DNA from: DATLGB01 sp038258425 | GTDB lineage: Bacteria; Actinomycetota; Thermoleophilia; Solirubrobacterales; Solirubrobacteraceae | Length of the DNA stretch: 17,289 bases | Direction of reading: 5' to 3' | NCBI GenBank assembly: GCA_038258425.1 | Contig: JBBSPV010000061.1 | Span: 1-17,289 of the forward strand | In this document: positions 1 to 7,993 of the stretch, in pieces | How the letters are laid out: each line of letters begins with the position of its first letter | Numbering within the stretch: the first letter of the stretch is position 1 | The notes under the pieces: generated by a model | Seen by the model: the letters and a program-made list of their open reading frames with translations, nothing else | Databases searched by the model: none | What the model was told of the DNA's origin: nothing | Translations under genes and position numbers: made by a program

Positions 1-1
1 C

Positions 2-1156
2 GCCGGCCTCCTCGCCCTCGGCCTCGGCGCGCTCGCCCCGGCCGCCGCGGCGGCGCCCCCGGCGAGCCCGACGGGCCGGGTCGCCGCGGCGGGCGAGGTC
101 GCGCCCGGCGCCCGCCTCCGGGCCACGGTCTCCGGCCTCGTCGCGCCGGCGCGCCTGCAGGTCCGCGAGGCCGGCCGCTGGCGCTCGCGGGCGCGGCCGC
201 TGCCCGGGAAGGGGGTCCGTGTCCTGCGAGCCCCCGACCGCCCCCGGCGTTGGGCGGTGCGCGGCCTCGGCGCCGACGGGGCGGTGACCCCGGCGCGCCG
301 GGTGCGCGTGCGCTACCTGCGGCTCGCGGCCGTCGGCGACGTCAACCTCGGCGACGGTCCCGGTGCGCAACTCGGCCTGCGCGGCCCCGCCTTCCCGTGG
401 ACGAGCGTCGGCGGCGTCCTGCGGCGCGCCGACCTCGCGTTCGCGAACCTCGAGTGCGCGGTGAGCCGGCGCGGCCGCCCCGTCCCGAAGACCTACACGT
501 TCCGGGGCTCGCCGACCTCGCTGAGCGCCATGGCCAGGCGGGGCGGCATCGACGTCGTCGACCTCGCCAACAACCACAGCCTCGACTACGGCCGCGCCGC
601 CTTCCGCGACGAGCTGCGGTCGCTGCGCGGCCGCGGGCTCGTCGGCGTCGGCGGCGGTCGCGACGCGGCGGCCGCCTACCGCCCCCGGATCGTGCGCCGG
701 CTCGGCCTGCGGGTCGCCTTCGTCGCCTTCTCCGTCATCCTCCCCTACGACTTCCGGGCCGCCGGCTCGCGCTCGGGCACGGCGTGGGGCGATCCGCACG
801 CAGTCCGTCGTGCCGTTCGCCGCGCCGGGCGGAACTCCGACGTCGTCGTCGCGGCCTTCCACTGGGGCATCGAGCGCCACACGCGCGAGAGCGCCGAGCA
901 GCGGGCGCTGGCCGGGGTCGCGCTGCGCGCGGGCGCCGACGCCGTGATCGGCGCGCACCCGCACGTCTTGCAGCCCATCCGGCGGCCGGCGGGCCACGTC
1001 GTGGCCTACAGCCTCGGCAACTTCGTCTTCTCCGCCGGCAGCCCCGGCACCCAGCGCACGGGGATCCTCGAGACCGACCTCGCCGCCCACCGCGTCGCCG
1101 CGAGCCGGCTGCGCCGCGCCACCATCGTCAACACCCGGCCGGTCCTCGCGCGCTGA
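2..1156 (+). CDS. CapA/PgsA-family secreted metallophosphatase-fold protein (5' end outside window)
   Basis: Member of the CapA family (bacterial capsule / poly-gamma-glutamate synthesis, calcineurin-like fold), probably acting outside the membrane on cell-envelope polymer; the substrate is unknown. The reading frame is open from the window edge. Its first visible residues, a Leu/Ala/Gly-rich stretch ending in APAAAAAPPASP, look like the end of a signal peptide, so the true start lies just upstream. About 85 residues of small N-terminal domain follow. The family motifs then appear in order: AAVGDVNLGDG, FANLECAVS, LANNHSLDYG, FHWGIERH, IGAHPHVLQP and YSLGNFVFS. The Asp, Glu, His and Asn residues typical of the family are present. 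The gene ends 45 bp before the next gene, with a hairpin in the gap. The family assignment is firm from motifs; a role in capsule synthesis is only inferred, as no capsule genes are visible. Confidence 0.88.
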   Translation, partial: AGLLALGLGALAPAAAAAPPASPTGRVAAAGEVAPGARLRATVSGLVAPARLQVREAGRWRSRARPLPGKGVRVLRAPDRPRRWAVRGLGADGAVTPARRVRVRYLRLAAVGDVNLGDGPGAQLGLRGPAFPWTSVGGVLRRADLAFANLECAVSRRGRPVPKTYTFRGSPTSLSAMARRGGIDVVDLANNHSLDYGRAAFRDELRSLRGRGLVGVGGGRDAAAAYRPRIVRRLGLRVAFVAFSVILPYDFRAAGSRSGTAWGDPHAVRRAVRRAGRNSDVVVAAFHWGIERHTRESAEQRALAGVALRAGADAVIGAHPHVLQPIRRPAGHVVAYSLGNFVFSAGSPGTQRTGILETDLAAHRVAASRLRRATIVNTRPVLAR

Positions 1157-1185
1157 GGCCAGGCGCCGGTCGCGCGCGCTGGCCT
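1156..1185 (+). terminator. Hairpin after the CapA-family gene
   Basis: A perfect 7-bp inverted repeat, AGGCCAG (1156-1162) and CTGGCCT (1179-1185), is separated by 16 nt that can pair further (GCGC/GCGC). It begins on the last base of the stop codon. There is no T tract, so this is at most a U-less terminator of the kind common in GC-rich actinobacteria. Confidence 0.45.
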
Positions 1186-1201
1186 GTCACCCTGGCGCGC
1201 G

Positions 1202-2143
1202 ATGCCGCTCGACGTCGCGCTCCTCGGCTGCAGCCATCCCCACGTGCCCGACCTGCTCGGCGTGGTCGCCGCGGAGCCGAGCCTGCGCCTGGCCGCCGCC
1301 TGGGACGCCGACCCCTCGGCCGTGCCCATGGCCATCGACGGCGCCGCGGTGCCGCGGGCCGAGACCGCGGTCCGGCGCGCGGACGTCGTCGTCGTCTGCG
1401 CGCCCACCGACCAGCGGCCGGCGCCGTGCCTCGAGGCGGCGCGGGCGGGCCGGCCGCTGCTCACCGAGCCGCCCGTGGCCCGCACGGCGGCCGAGGCGCG
1501 CGTCGTCGGGCGCGAGGTCCAGCGCACCCGGACGCCGGCGGTGGCCACGCTGTTCCTGCGCGAGCTGCCCGCGCTGGGCCGGCTCGCCGGCCTGCTGCGC
1601 GAGCGCGTCCTCGGGCGCGTGGCGAGCGTCTCGGCGACCTTCGCCCATCCGGGCGCCACGGACGACGCCTTCGACGGGCCGGCCGCGTGGATGCGCGACC
1701 AGGACCGGGCGGGCGTCGGCGGCTTCGGCGACCGTGCCCTGCACCTGCTCGACCTGCTCGGCGTGCTCTCCGGCGGGGAGCCGCCCCGGCTGGCCGCGGT
1801 CACGCTGGACCGCCCGGCGGGGTCGCGCGGCGACATCGGCGGCGCCGGTGTCGGCACCTGGATGGGCACGCCGCTGTCCGTGCGGGCGGGCTGGGCCGCG
1901 CGTCCCGGCGGCCTGGAGCTCCTCGTGGCCGGCTCGGCCGGCACGGCGACGCTGCGGGGCGGCACGCTCGAGCTCGCGCGCGACGGCGGCGAGCCCGAGC
2001 GCTGGATCGGCGCGCCGCCGCACCCAGGCGAGGCCCTGCGGGCCTTCGCGGCCCGGGTCGCCGCCCGCCGGCTGCCCGCGGACGGCCTGTTGGGGGCCGT
2101 ACGGGCCCAGGAGCGCCTCGAGGCCGCCCTGCTCGTCGGCTGA
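1202..2143 (+). CDS. Gfo/Idh/MocA-fold oxidoreductase with divergent motifs
   Basis: A 313-residue protein with the layout of Gfo/Idh/MocA dehydrogenases: an N-terminal Rossmann domain (about 1-115) and a C-terminal alpha/beta domain. Visible markers are the beta1 strand VALLGCSHPHV, an acidic residue ending beta2 (AAWDAD), VVVCAPTDQ at the nucleotide loop, and GGFGDRALHLLDLLG (about 175-190), which matches the GG-D-H-D region of the family. Two classical features are altered. The glycine-rich GxGxxG is GCSHPH, and the EKP motif that carries the catalytic/cofactor lysine reads E89-P90-P91. Redox activity is therefore doubtful; it may be a sugar-binding or otherwise repurposed relative. The ATG at 1202 is the earliest good start. 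There is no Shine-Dalgarno sequence, but CACCCT lies 8 nt upstream. The serine hydrolase follows after 34 bp, so the two may be co-transcribed. Confidence 0.75.
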   Translation: MPLDVALLGCSHPHVPDLLGVVAAEPSLRLAAAWDADPSAVPMAIDGAAVPRAETAVRRADVVVVCAPTDQRPAPCLEAARAGRPLLTEPPVARTAAEARVVGREVQRTRTPAVATLFLRELPALGRLAGLLRERVLGRVASVSATFAHPGATDDAFDGPAAWMRDQDRAGVGGFGDRALHLLDLLGVLSGGEPPRLAAVTLDRPAGSRGDIGGAGVGTWMGTPLSVRAGWAARPGGLELLVAGSAGTATLRGGTLELARDGGEPERWIGAPPHPGEALRAFAARVAARRLPADGLLGAVRAQERLEAALLVG

Positions 2144-2164
2144 GGCCGTCGCGCGGGGCCCGGG

Positions 2165-2170
2165 TACGCT
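2165..2170 (+). promoter_or_regulatory. Putative -10 box for leaderless transcript of the serine hydrolase
   Basis: TACGCT fits the actinobacterial -10 pattern TANNNT and sits exactly 7 nt before the ATG at 2178, so transcription would begin at or next to the start codon. No Shine-Dalgarno sequence is present in the gap and no convincing -35 is seen. The same spacing recurs at 7361 and 16447. Confidence 0.45.
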
Positions 2171-2177
2171 GCCGCCG

Positions 2178-3284
2178 ATGGCGCTGCCGCTGGAGCACTG
2201 GCAGGTCGGTCCGGCCAACCGCTGGAGCTACCAGCACGTCGATCAGCTGGTCCCGACGGTGGCCGTGTCGCGGGCCGCGGGGGAGCCGTCAGCGCTCGCG
2301 GAGCGGCCCGTCTCGCTCGACGGGCTCCCGCCGTCCGCGGCCGCGAGCGTCGCCGCGCTCCTCGAACGCGGCTGGGTGGACGGGCTCGCAGTCGTCCGCG
2401 ACGGGGCGCTCGTGCTCGAGCGCTACTGCAACGGCATGACCGCGCGGACCCTGCACCTGTCGCAGTCCGTGGGCAAGTCGGTGCTCGGCCTGCTCGTCGG
2501 CGTCCTCGTCGACACTGGGCGGCTGGATCCGGACGCGCCGGTCGTCGAGCACGTCCCCGAGGTCGCCGGCAGCGGCTACGACGGCGCACGTGTCCAGCAC
2601 CTGCTCGACATGACCGCCGCCGTCGACTTCGTCGAGGACTACGCCGACTTCTGGCGCTACGACGTCGCCTGCGGCTGGCACCCGCCGGCGCCGGGGGCCG
2701 ATGCCCGCTCCATCCTGCGGTTCCTGCCGACCATCGGCCCGGCGGCCTGGGGCCACGGTGAGCGCTTCCACTACGCGACCCCGAACACCGACCTGCTCGG
2801 CGTGGTCGCCGAGCGCGCCGGCGGCGCGCCGTTGGCCGAGCTGCTCGGGCGTGACCTCTGGACGCCGCTCGGCGCGGCGCAGGACGCCGAGCTGACCGTC
2901 GATCCGTGCGGCACCGCGGCGATCGGCGGGGGCTTCTGCGCCACCCTGCGCGACTACGCCCGGCTCGGCGCCCTCGTGGCGGACGGCGGGCGCGGGGTGG
3001 TGTCGAGCGCGTGGGTCGGCGGTCTCGGCGCCGGGGACGATGCCGCCTTCGTGCGAGGAACCGCTCCGGCGACCGAGTCCGGCGCCTCGAGCTACGGGCG
3101 CCAGTGGTGGCGGCGGGACGGGCGGACGATGGCTCGCGGCATCCACGGCCAGCTCGTCGCCGCCGATCCGGCGGCCGGCGTCACGGTCGTCGTGCTGTCC
3201 TCGTGGCCGACCGCGACCGACCCCGGGCTCGAGGCGGCCCACCGGAGCCTCGTCGCGCGGCTCGGCGACGCCCTGGCCAGCTGA
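2178..3284 (+). CDS. Serine hydrolase, class C beta-lactamase / NylB-like family
   Basis: A 368-residue member of the beta-lactamase/transpeptidase-fold serine hydrolases. The nucleophile motif SxxK is S97-V-G-K100 inside LSQSVGKS. The Tyr motif is FHYATPNTDLLG (Y199), in the place and style of 6-aminohexanoate-oligomer hydrolase (NylB) relatives rather than the YxN of true AmpC enzymes. The third motif is GIHGQ (321-325). No signal peptide is apparent, which points to a cytoplasmic amidase or esterase rather than a periplasmic beta-lactamase. Natural substrates are probably small amides or esters and are unknown. The start is set by the ATG at 2178, which follows a TANNNT box by 7 nt; the frame is open further upstream only as a shadow of the preceding gene. 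It converges on the permease gene with a gap of 12 bp. Confidence 0.85.
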   Translation: MALPLEHWQVGPANRWSYQHVDQLVPTVAVSRAAGEPSALAERPVSLDGLPPSAAASVAALLERGWVDGLAVVRDGALVLERYCNGMTARTLHLSQSVGKSVLGLLVGVLVDTGRLDPDAPVVEHVPEVAGSGYDGARVQHLLDMTAAVDFVEDYADFWRYDVACGWHPPAPGADARSILRFLPTIGPAAWGHGERFHYATPNTDLLGVVAERAGGAPLAELLGRDLWTPLGAAQDAELTVDPCGTAAIGGGFCATLRDYARLGALVADGGRGVVSSAWVGGLGAGDDAAFVRGTAPATESGASSYGRQWWRRDGRTMARGIHGQLVAADPAAGVTVVVLSSWPTATDPGLEAAHRSLVARLGDALAS

Positions 3285-3296
3285 GCGCGCGCGGCC

Positions 3297-4715
<1,419 letters not shown>

Positions 4716-4735
4716 GGTGCGGGCTCCTCCTCGGA

Positions 4736-5869
4736 TCAGGACGCGGTGGTGGTCAGCAGGGTGCGCAGGCTGCGGCCGGCGGCGAGGTCCTCGAGGGCCT
4801 GGGCCGCCTCGTGCAGCGGCCGGCGGCCGGAGACGAGCGCGTCGAGATCGAGCTCCCCCTCCATGTAGAGGTCCACGAGCCACGGGATGTCGCGCTGCGG
4901 GTCGACCGAGCCGTAGTTGCATCCGAGGATGCGCTGGCCGGCCTCCGCGAGCACGAGCGGGTCGAAGTGGGCGGTCTGCCCCGTCGGTGGCAGACCGACG
5001 ACGACCGCGGCGCCGCCCAGGCCGAGGGCGGCGATCGCGAGCTCCGTGGTCTCGATCGTGCCGATCGCGTCGAAGACGAAGTCGAGTCCCTCGGCGACCG
5101 CCTCCCGCAGCCTGGACACCGGCTCGCCCCCGGACGTGTCGAGCACGTCGGTGGCGCCGAGGCGCTCCGCGACGTCGAGCTTGTCCCGGCGCAGGTCGCA
5201 GGCGACGATCCGGCTGGCGCGGGCCAGACGCGCGCCCTGGACGACGGACAGCCCGACGCCGCCGCAGCCGACGACCGCCACCGTCGCGCCCGCGGGGACC
5301 TGGGCGGTGTTGCGAACCGCCCCGACGCCGGTGGCGACAGCGCAGCCGACCACGGCCACGACGTCCAGCGGGGCGTCGCGACGGATGCGCACGGCGCCCG
5401 AGCGCGGCACGACGACGCGCTCGGCGAAGGAGGAGACGCCGAGGTAGTGGTGCAGCGGCGCGCCGTCGCGGCTCCAGCGCGAGGTGCCGTCGTGCAGGAC
5501 CCCGTCCGGGGCCACCACCGTGGCGACGAGCTCGCACTGCCAGGGGCGGCCGAGGCGGCACTGGCGGCAGCGTCCGCACTGCGGCACCCAAGAGAGCACG
5601 ACATGGTCGCCGACCTCGAGGTCCTCGACGCCGGGCCCGAGCGCGCTGACCACCCCGGCGCCCTCGTGCCCGAGCACGAGCGGCGTCGGGAGCTGCCACT
5701 CGCCCCGGATCACGTGGAGATCCGAGCCGCACACGCCGGCGGCGGCGATCTCGACCTCGACCTCCCCGGCGCGCGGAGCGTCGAGCTCGACCTCGGCGAT
5801 CTCGATGTCCTGCTCGTGGCCCGCGAACACCGCTGCGTGCACGCGGCGCCGGCTGTGCGTCGGGCCCAT
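4736..5869 (-). CDS. Zinc-dependent alcohol dehydrogenase (MDR family, class III-like)
   Basis: A 377-residue medium-chain dehydrogenase that oxidises an alcohol, or reduces an aldehyde, with NAD. Catalytic zinc ligands are visible as C47 (AGVCGSD), H68-E69 (GHEGAG) and C176 (VGCAVATG). The structural zinc site is C98, C101, C104 and C112. The Rossmann loop is GCGGVG (201-206) and the acidic D225 suggests NAD rather than NADP. The segment DGTSRWSRDG...HHYLGVSSFAE is typical of the class III and NDMA-dependent branches. An ATG at 5869 follows GAGGAG very closely and GGGGGA at better spacing; the GTG ten codons in (5842) would give a more usual N terminus, MHAAVFAGHE. It precedes the PuuP-like permease by 20 bp and has its own promoter upstream. 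Substrate unknown; an amino-alcohol or amine-derived aldehyde is a reasonable guess from context. Confidence 0.9.
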   Translation of the reverse strand: MGPTHSRRRVHAAVFAGHEQDIEIAEVELDAPRAGEVEVEIAAAGVCGSDLHVIRGEWQLPTPLVLGHEGAGVVSALGPGVEDLEVGDHVVLSWVPQCGRCRQCRLGRPWQCELVATVVAPDGVLHDGTSRWSRDGAPLHHYLGVSSFAERVVVPRSGAVRIRRDAPLDVVAVVGCAVATGVGAVRNTAQVPAGATVAVVGCGGVGLSVVQGARLARASRIVACDLRRDKLDVAERLGATDVLDTSGGEPVSRLREAVAEGLDFVFDAIGTIETTELAIAALGLGGAAVVVGLPPTGQTAHFDPLVLAEAGQRILGCNYGSVDPQRDIPWLVDLYMEGELDLDALVSGRRPLHEAAQALEDLAAGRSLRTLLTTTAS

Positions 5870-5915
5870 GGCTCCTCGATCCCCCGACCGTGACGGACTG
5901 CCACGGCCACGCCGC

Positions 5916-5944
5916 GTTGTAGCCCCCGGCCGCGGCGGACGCAA
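5916..5944 (-). promoter_or_regulatory. Promoter of the dehydrogenase-permease operon
   Basis: Read on the minus strand, TTGCGT (5944-5939) and TACAAC (5921-5916) are separated by exactly 17 nt, a good sigma-70/SigA-type arrangement. The predicted start of transcription near 5909 leaves a leader of about 40 nt. GACGGAC (5892-5898) and its inverted partner GTCCGTC (5953-5959) flank the promoter 54 nt apart, which may be chance. Confidence 0.6.
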
Positions 5945-5961
5945 GGCACGCGGTCCGTCGT

Positions 5962-7296
5962 TCAGCGGCAGAGCCGCCAGCCGGCCACCGCGATGCCCTG
6001 CGCGCACGCCACGAGGTCGTCGACGGCGACGTGCTCGCCGACCGTGTGCGCCCAGTCGATGTGGCGCGGCCCGTACATGAGGGCCGGGGTCTGCGCCTCC
6101 AGGGCGAACGTCGCCCCGTCGTACCAGGAACCGAGCGCGCCGAGCTCGAGCGGCAGCCCGAGTGCCGCGTTGGCGCCGAGCAGCGCCTGCACGCTCGCCG
6201 TCTCGGCCGGGGTCTCGGACGGGTTGGTCGGCGTGTGCCACGCGAAGCTCGGCGGATGCGCCGCCAGCCACGGATCCGCGTCGCACCACGTGCGCAGGAA
6301 CCCCTCGATCTCCGCCTGCACGGTCGAGGTCCAGCCGTCGGCGTCCGCCTGGCTCGGGAGGATGAGCACGGCGAGGCTGACCTCGGCCCGGTCCGGGAGG
6401 GTGACCCCCCACCCCGAGTCGGCCACGAGCCGCGGGACGAGCACGACGGGCGCCGAGAGCAGCGGATGGCGCAGGTCCGACCGGCTCCGCCACTCCGCCT
6501 GGAGGCGATCCACCCCGGCCAGCAGATGGCGGGCCGGCTCGAGCGCGTTGACCGCCCCGCCCGCGCGCCAGTGCGCGTGCTCCTGCTCCGTGTGCCCCGC
6601 ACGACCCGGCACGACGACCGCGCAGTAGACGCTGCCGCGGCAGGCGGGCCACACCTCCAGACCGGAGGGCTCGGGCACGATCGCGTAGTCGGCCGCGACC
6701 CCGCGGCGCACGCAGGCGAGGGCTCCGACGCCGCTGGACTCCTCGTCGGTGTTGGTGCAGATGACGACGTCGCCACGAAGTCGGCCCGTCGCGGCCAGCG
6801 TCTCGGCGGCGACCACCATGGCGGCGATCCCGCCCTTCATGTCGCAGGCGCCCCGGCCCGTGATCTCGCCGTCGCGCACCTCGGGCCGGAACGGGTCGTG
6901 CGGCCAGCCGTCCTCCACGCGCGCGGGCACGACGTCGACGTGGCCGTTGAGCAGCAGCGACCGGCCGCCGCCGGCGCCCTCCAGCCGGGCCGCGAGCTGC
7001 GGGCGCCCCTCGAAGCCGATCCCGCCCTCCGGCTCGAGCGGATGCCCGGCCACGTCCGCCGCGGCCGGCTCCCAGAGGTCGATCTTCGCGCCCGCGAGCC
7101 GCAGTCGCCGCGCGAGCGCGGACTGCAGGGCCGCGTCCTCGCGCGCGAGGTCGGCCGGATGGGCGCGCGTCGTCGTGTCGAAGCCGATGAGCTCGCACGC
7201 CAGGGCGGTGAGCTCCTCGCGGCGCGCAGCGATGTCGGCCACGAGCCGGCGCTCGTCCGCGTCGAGGCTCGTCCGGCCGACCGAGGTCGAGGTCAT
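5962..7296 (-). CDS. M20-family metallopeptidase / deacylase (ArgE/DapE/ACY1 type)
   Basis: A 444-residue cytoplasmic di-zinc hydrolase that cleaves an N-acyl or peptide bond. The metal site is complete: H119 and catalytic D121 (NGHVDVVPA), bridging D152 (GACDMKGG), general base E185 with E186 (NTDEESSG), E209 (VPEPSG) and the C-terminal H422 (VGEHV). The lid/dimerisation domain begins near 220 (GRAGHTEQE) and ends near 335. The start chosen is ATG 7296, which has GGAGA about 10 nt upstream; an in-frame ATG at 7329 adds 11 low-quality residues and lies in the divergent promoter region. Its 3' end is 92 bp from the dehydrogenase, which has its own promoter. It could be an N-acyl-amino-acid deacylase or a succinyl-diaminopimelate desuccinylase relative. 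Motifs fix the family but not the substrate. Confidence 0.9.
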   Translation of the reverse strand: MTSTSVGRTSLDADERRLVADIAARREELTALACELIGFDTTTRAHPADLAREDAALQSALARRLRLAGAKIDLWEPAAADVAGHPLEPEGGIGFEGRPQLAARLEGAGGGRSLLLNGHVDVVPARVEDGWPHDPFRPEVRDGEITGRGACDMKGGIAAMVVAAETLAATGRLRGDVVICTNTDEESSGVGALACVRRGVAADYAIVPEPSGLEVWPACRGSVYCAVVVPGRAGHTEQEHAHWRAGGAVNALEPARHLLAGVDRLQAEWRSRSDLRHPLLSAPVVLVPRLVADSGWGVTLPDRAEVSLAVLILPSQADADGWTSTVQAEIEGFLRTWCDADPWLAAHPPSFAWHTPTNPSETPAETASVQALLGANAALGLPLELGALGSWYDGATFALEAQTPALMYGPRHIDWAHTVGEHVAVDDLVACAQGIAVAGWRLCR

Positions 7297-7335
7297 GGGC
7301 CGAGGGTCTCCGGCCGCGCCACGCGCCACACCTGC

Positions 7336-7353
7336 GTCCGGAGCCGTCCGGAC
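7336..7353. promoter_or_regulatory. Perfect inverted repeat in the divergent M20 / zinc-ribbon promoter region
   Basis: GTCCGGA (7336-7342) and TCCGGAC (7347-7353) form perfect 7-bp arms around GCCG. The repeat lies in the 77-bp divergent gap and covers the -35 position expected for the box at 7361, which is the place for a dimeric repressor site. No regulator gene is adjacent, so the binding protein is unknown. Confidence 0.4.
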
Positions 7354-7360
7354 CGCGGCG

Positions 7361-7366
7361 TAGCGT
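7361..7366 (+). promoter_or_regulatory. Putative -10 box for leaderless transcript of the zinc-ribbon gene
   Basis: TAGCGT fits TANNNT and is exactly 7 nt before the GTG at 7374. There is no Shine-Dalgarno sequence in between. The geometry is the same as at 2165 and 16447. Confidence 0.45.
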
Positions 7367-7373
7367 CGCGCCC

Positions 7374-7724
7374 GTGTCGTCCGCCGACGCCTGCCCGAGC
7401 TGCGGATCCCTGCTCGTCCAGCCCATGCGCTGGGAGCAGCGCGCCGACGGGGAGGTGCTGATCGAGCTGCGCTGTCCCGAGTGCCTCGTGCTCAGCCAGG
7501 TCTGCCGCTCGGCGACCGAGATGGCCGAGCTCGACCGGCGCCAGGCCGAGACTCGCGCGCGGCTCGTCGACGCCTACGAGGCCACGGTCGCCGAGAACAT
7601 GGCGCTGCTGGCCGACAACCTCGCCGAGGCGCTGCGCCGCGACCTCGTCGGGGCCGACGACTTCGCGCCGCGGCCCGAGCGCCGGCGCCGCCCGGACGAC
7701 CCCGACGTGCGCCGCGCGGCCTAG
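7374..7724 (+). CDS. Small zinc-ribbon protein of unknown function
   Basis: A 116-residue protein that I do not recognise as a named family. Residues 7-37 hold two CxxC knuckles (C7-P-S-C10 and C34-P-E-C37) around a short beta-rich segment, which is a zinc ribbon; an extra Cys is at 44. Residues 48-92 are a charged helical segment with heptad-like spacing, possibly a coiled coil. The C terminus is an Arg/Pro/Asp-rich tail. The gene starts with GTG 7374, supported by the TANNNT box 7 nt upstream. It is divergent from the M20 gene (77 bp) and convergent with the sulfur-carrier gene, with which it shares a 4-bp overlap of stop codons. A nucleic-acid or protein-binding role is plausible for such ribbons. 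The codon pattern fits a real gene, and alternative frames here lack any recognisable product. Confidence 0.72.
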   Translation: MSSADACPSCGSLLVQPMRWEQRADGEVLIELRCPECLVLSQVCRSATEMAELDRRQAETRARLVDAYEATVAENMALLADNLAEALRRDLVGADDFAPRPERRRRPDDPDVRRAA

Positions 7725-7993
7725 CCCCCCGCGACGGCGGGCAGGATCGTGAGCTCGGCGCCGTCGGGCACCGGCGTCTGCAGCCCGTCGAGGAAGCGGA
7801 TGTCCTCGCCGGACAGGTAGACGTTGACGAACCGGCGGAGCCCGTTGCCGTCGGAGATCCGCTCGCGCAGCTCACCGTGGGTGGCGTAGAGCGAGTCGAG
7901 CACCTCGGCCACCGTCGTGCCCTCCGCCGAGGCCTCGGCCGCCCCGCCGACGACGGCACGCAGCTGCGTGGGGATCTTGACGAGGACCGCCAT
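7721..7993 (-). CDS. cysO: CysO-like sulfur-carrier protein (MoaD/ThiS family)
   Basis: A 90-residue ubiquitin-fold protein ending in Gly-Gly, the residue pair converted to a thiocarboxylate in sulfur carriers. Its RRFVNVYLSGEDIRF segment and C terminus LTILPAVAGG closely match Mycobacterium tuberculosis CysO as I recall it (RFVNIYVNDEDVRF, VTILPAVAGG). This is more specific than a generic MoaD. In M. tuberculosis, CysO thiocarboxylate gives sulfur to CysM, which uses O-phosphoserine to make cysteine. Here the gene is instead coupled to threonine synthase: its ATG overlaps the thrC stop as TGATG. No activating E1-like enzyme, CysM or Mec protease lies in the window. The stop codon TAG shares CTAG with the convergent zinc-ribbon gene. 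Family assignment is strong; the partner enzyme is inferred from position. Confidence 0.9.
   Translation of the reverse strand: MAVLVKIPTQLRAVVGGAAEASAEGTTVAEVLDSLYATHGELRERISDGNGLRRFVNVYLSGEDIRFLDGLQTPVPDGAELTILPAVAGG

Noticed and set aside
250..2439. Very long plus-strand open frame (729 codons) across the CapA and Gfo/Idh genes
   Set aside because: It is Arg/Pro/Ala-rich without any domain and overlaps two genes with clear motifs in other frames. Such frames are expected in very GC-rich DNA.
2178..3284. Antibiotic-resistance beta-lactamase
   Set aside because: The Tyr region is HYATPN and the third motif is GIHGQ rather than YxN and KTG, and there is no signal peptide. NylB-like hydrolases fit better.
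4716..6776. Upstream in-frame extension of the permease gene (more than 680 extra codons)
   Set aside because: The ATG at 4715 has an ideal ribosome site, and the extension is a shadow of the dehydrogenase and M20 genes.
7297..7329. Longer N terminus for the M20 protein from an ATG at 7329
   Set aside because: It would place coding sequence inside the divergent promoter gap, and the added residues are low quality. ATG 7296 has a purine-rich site upstream.
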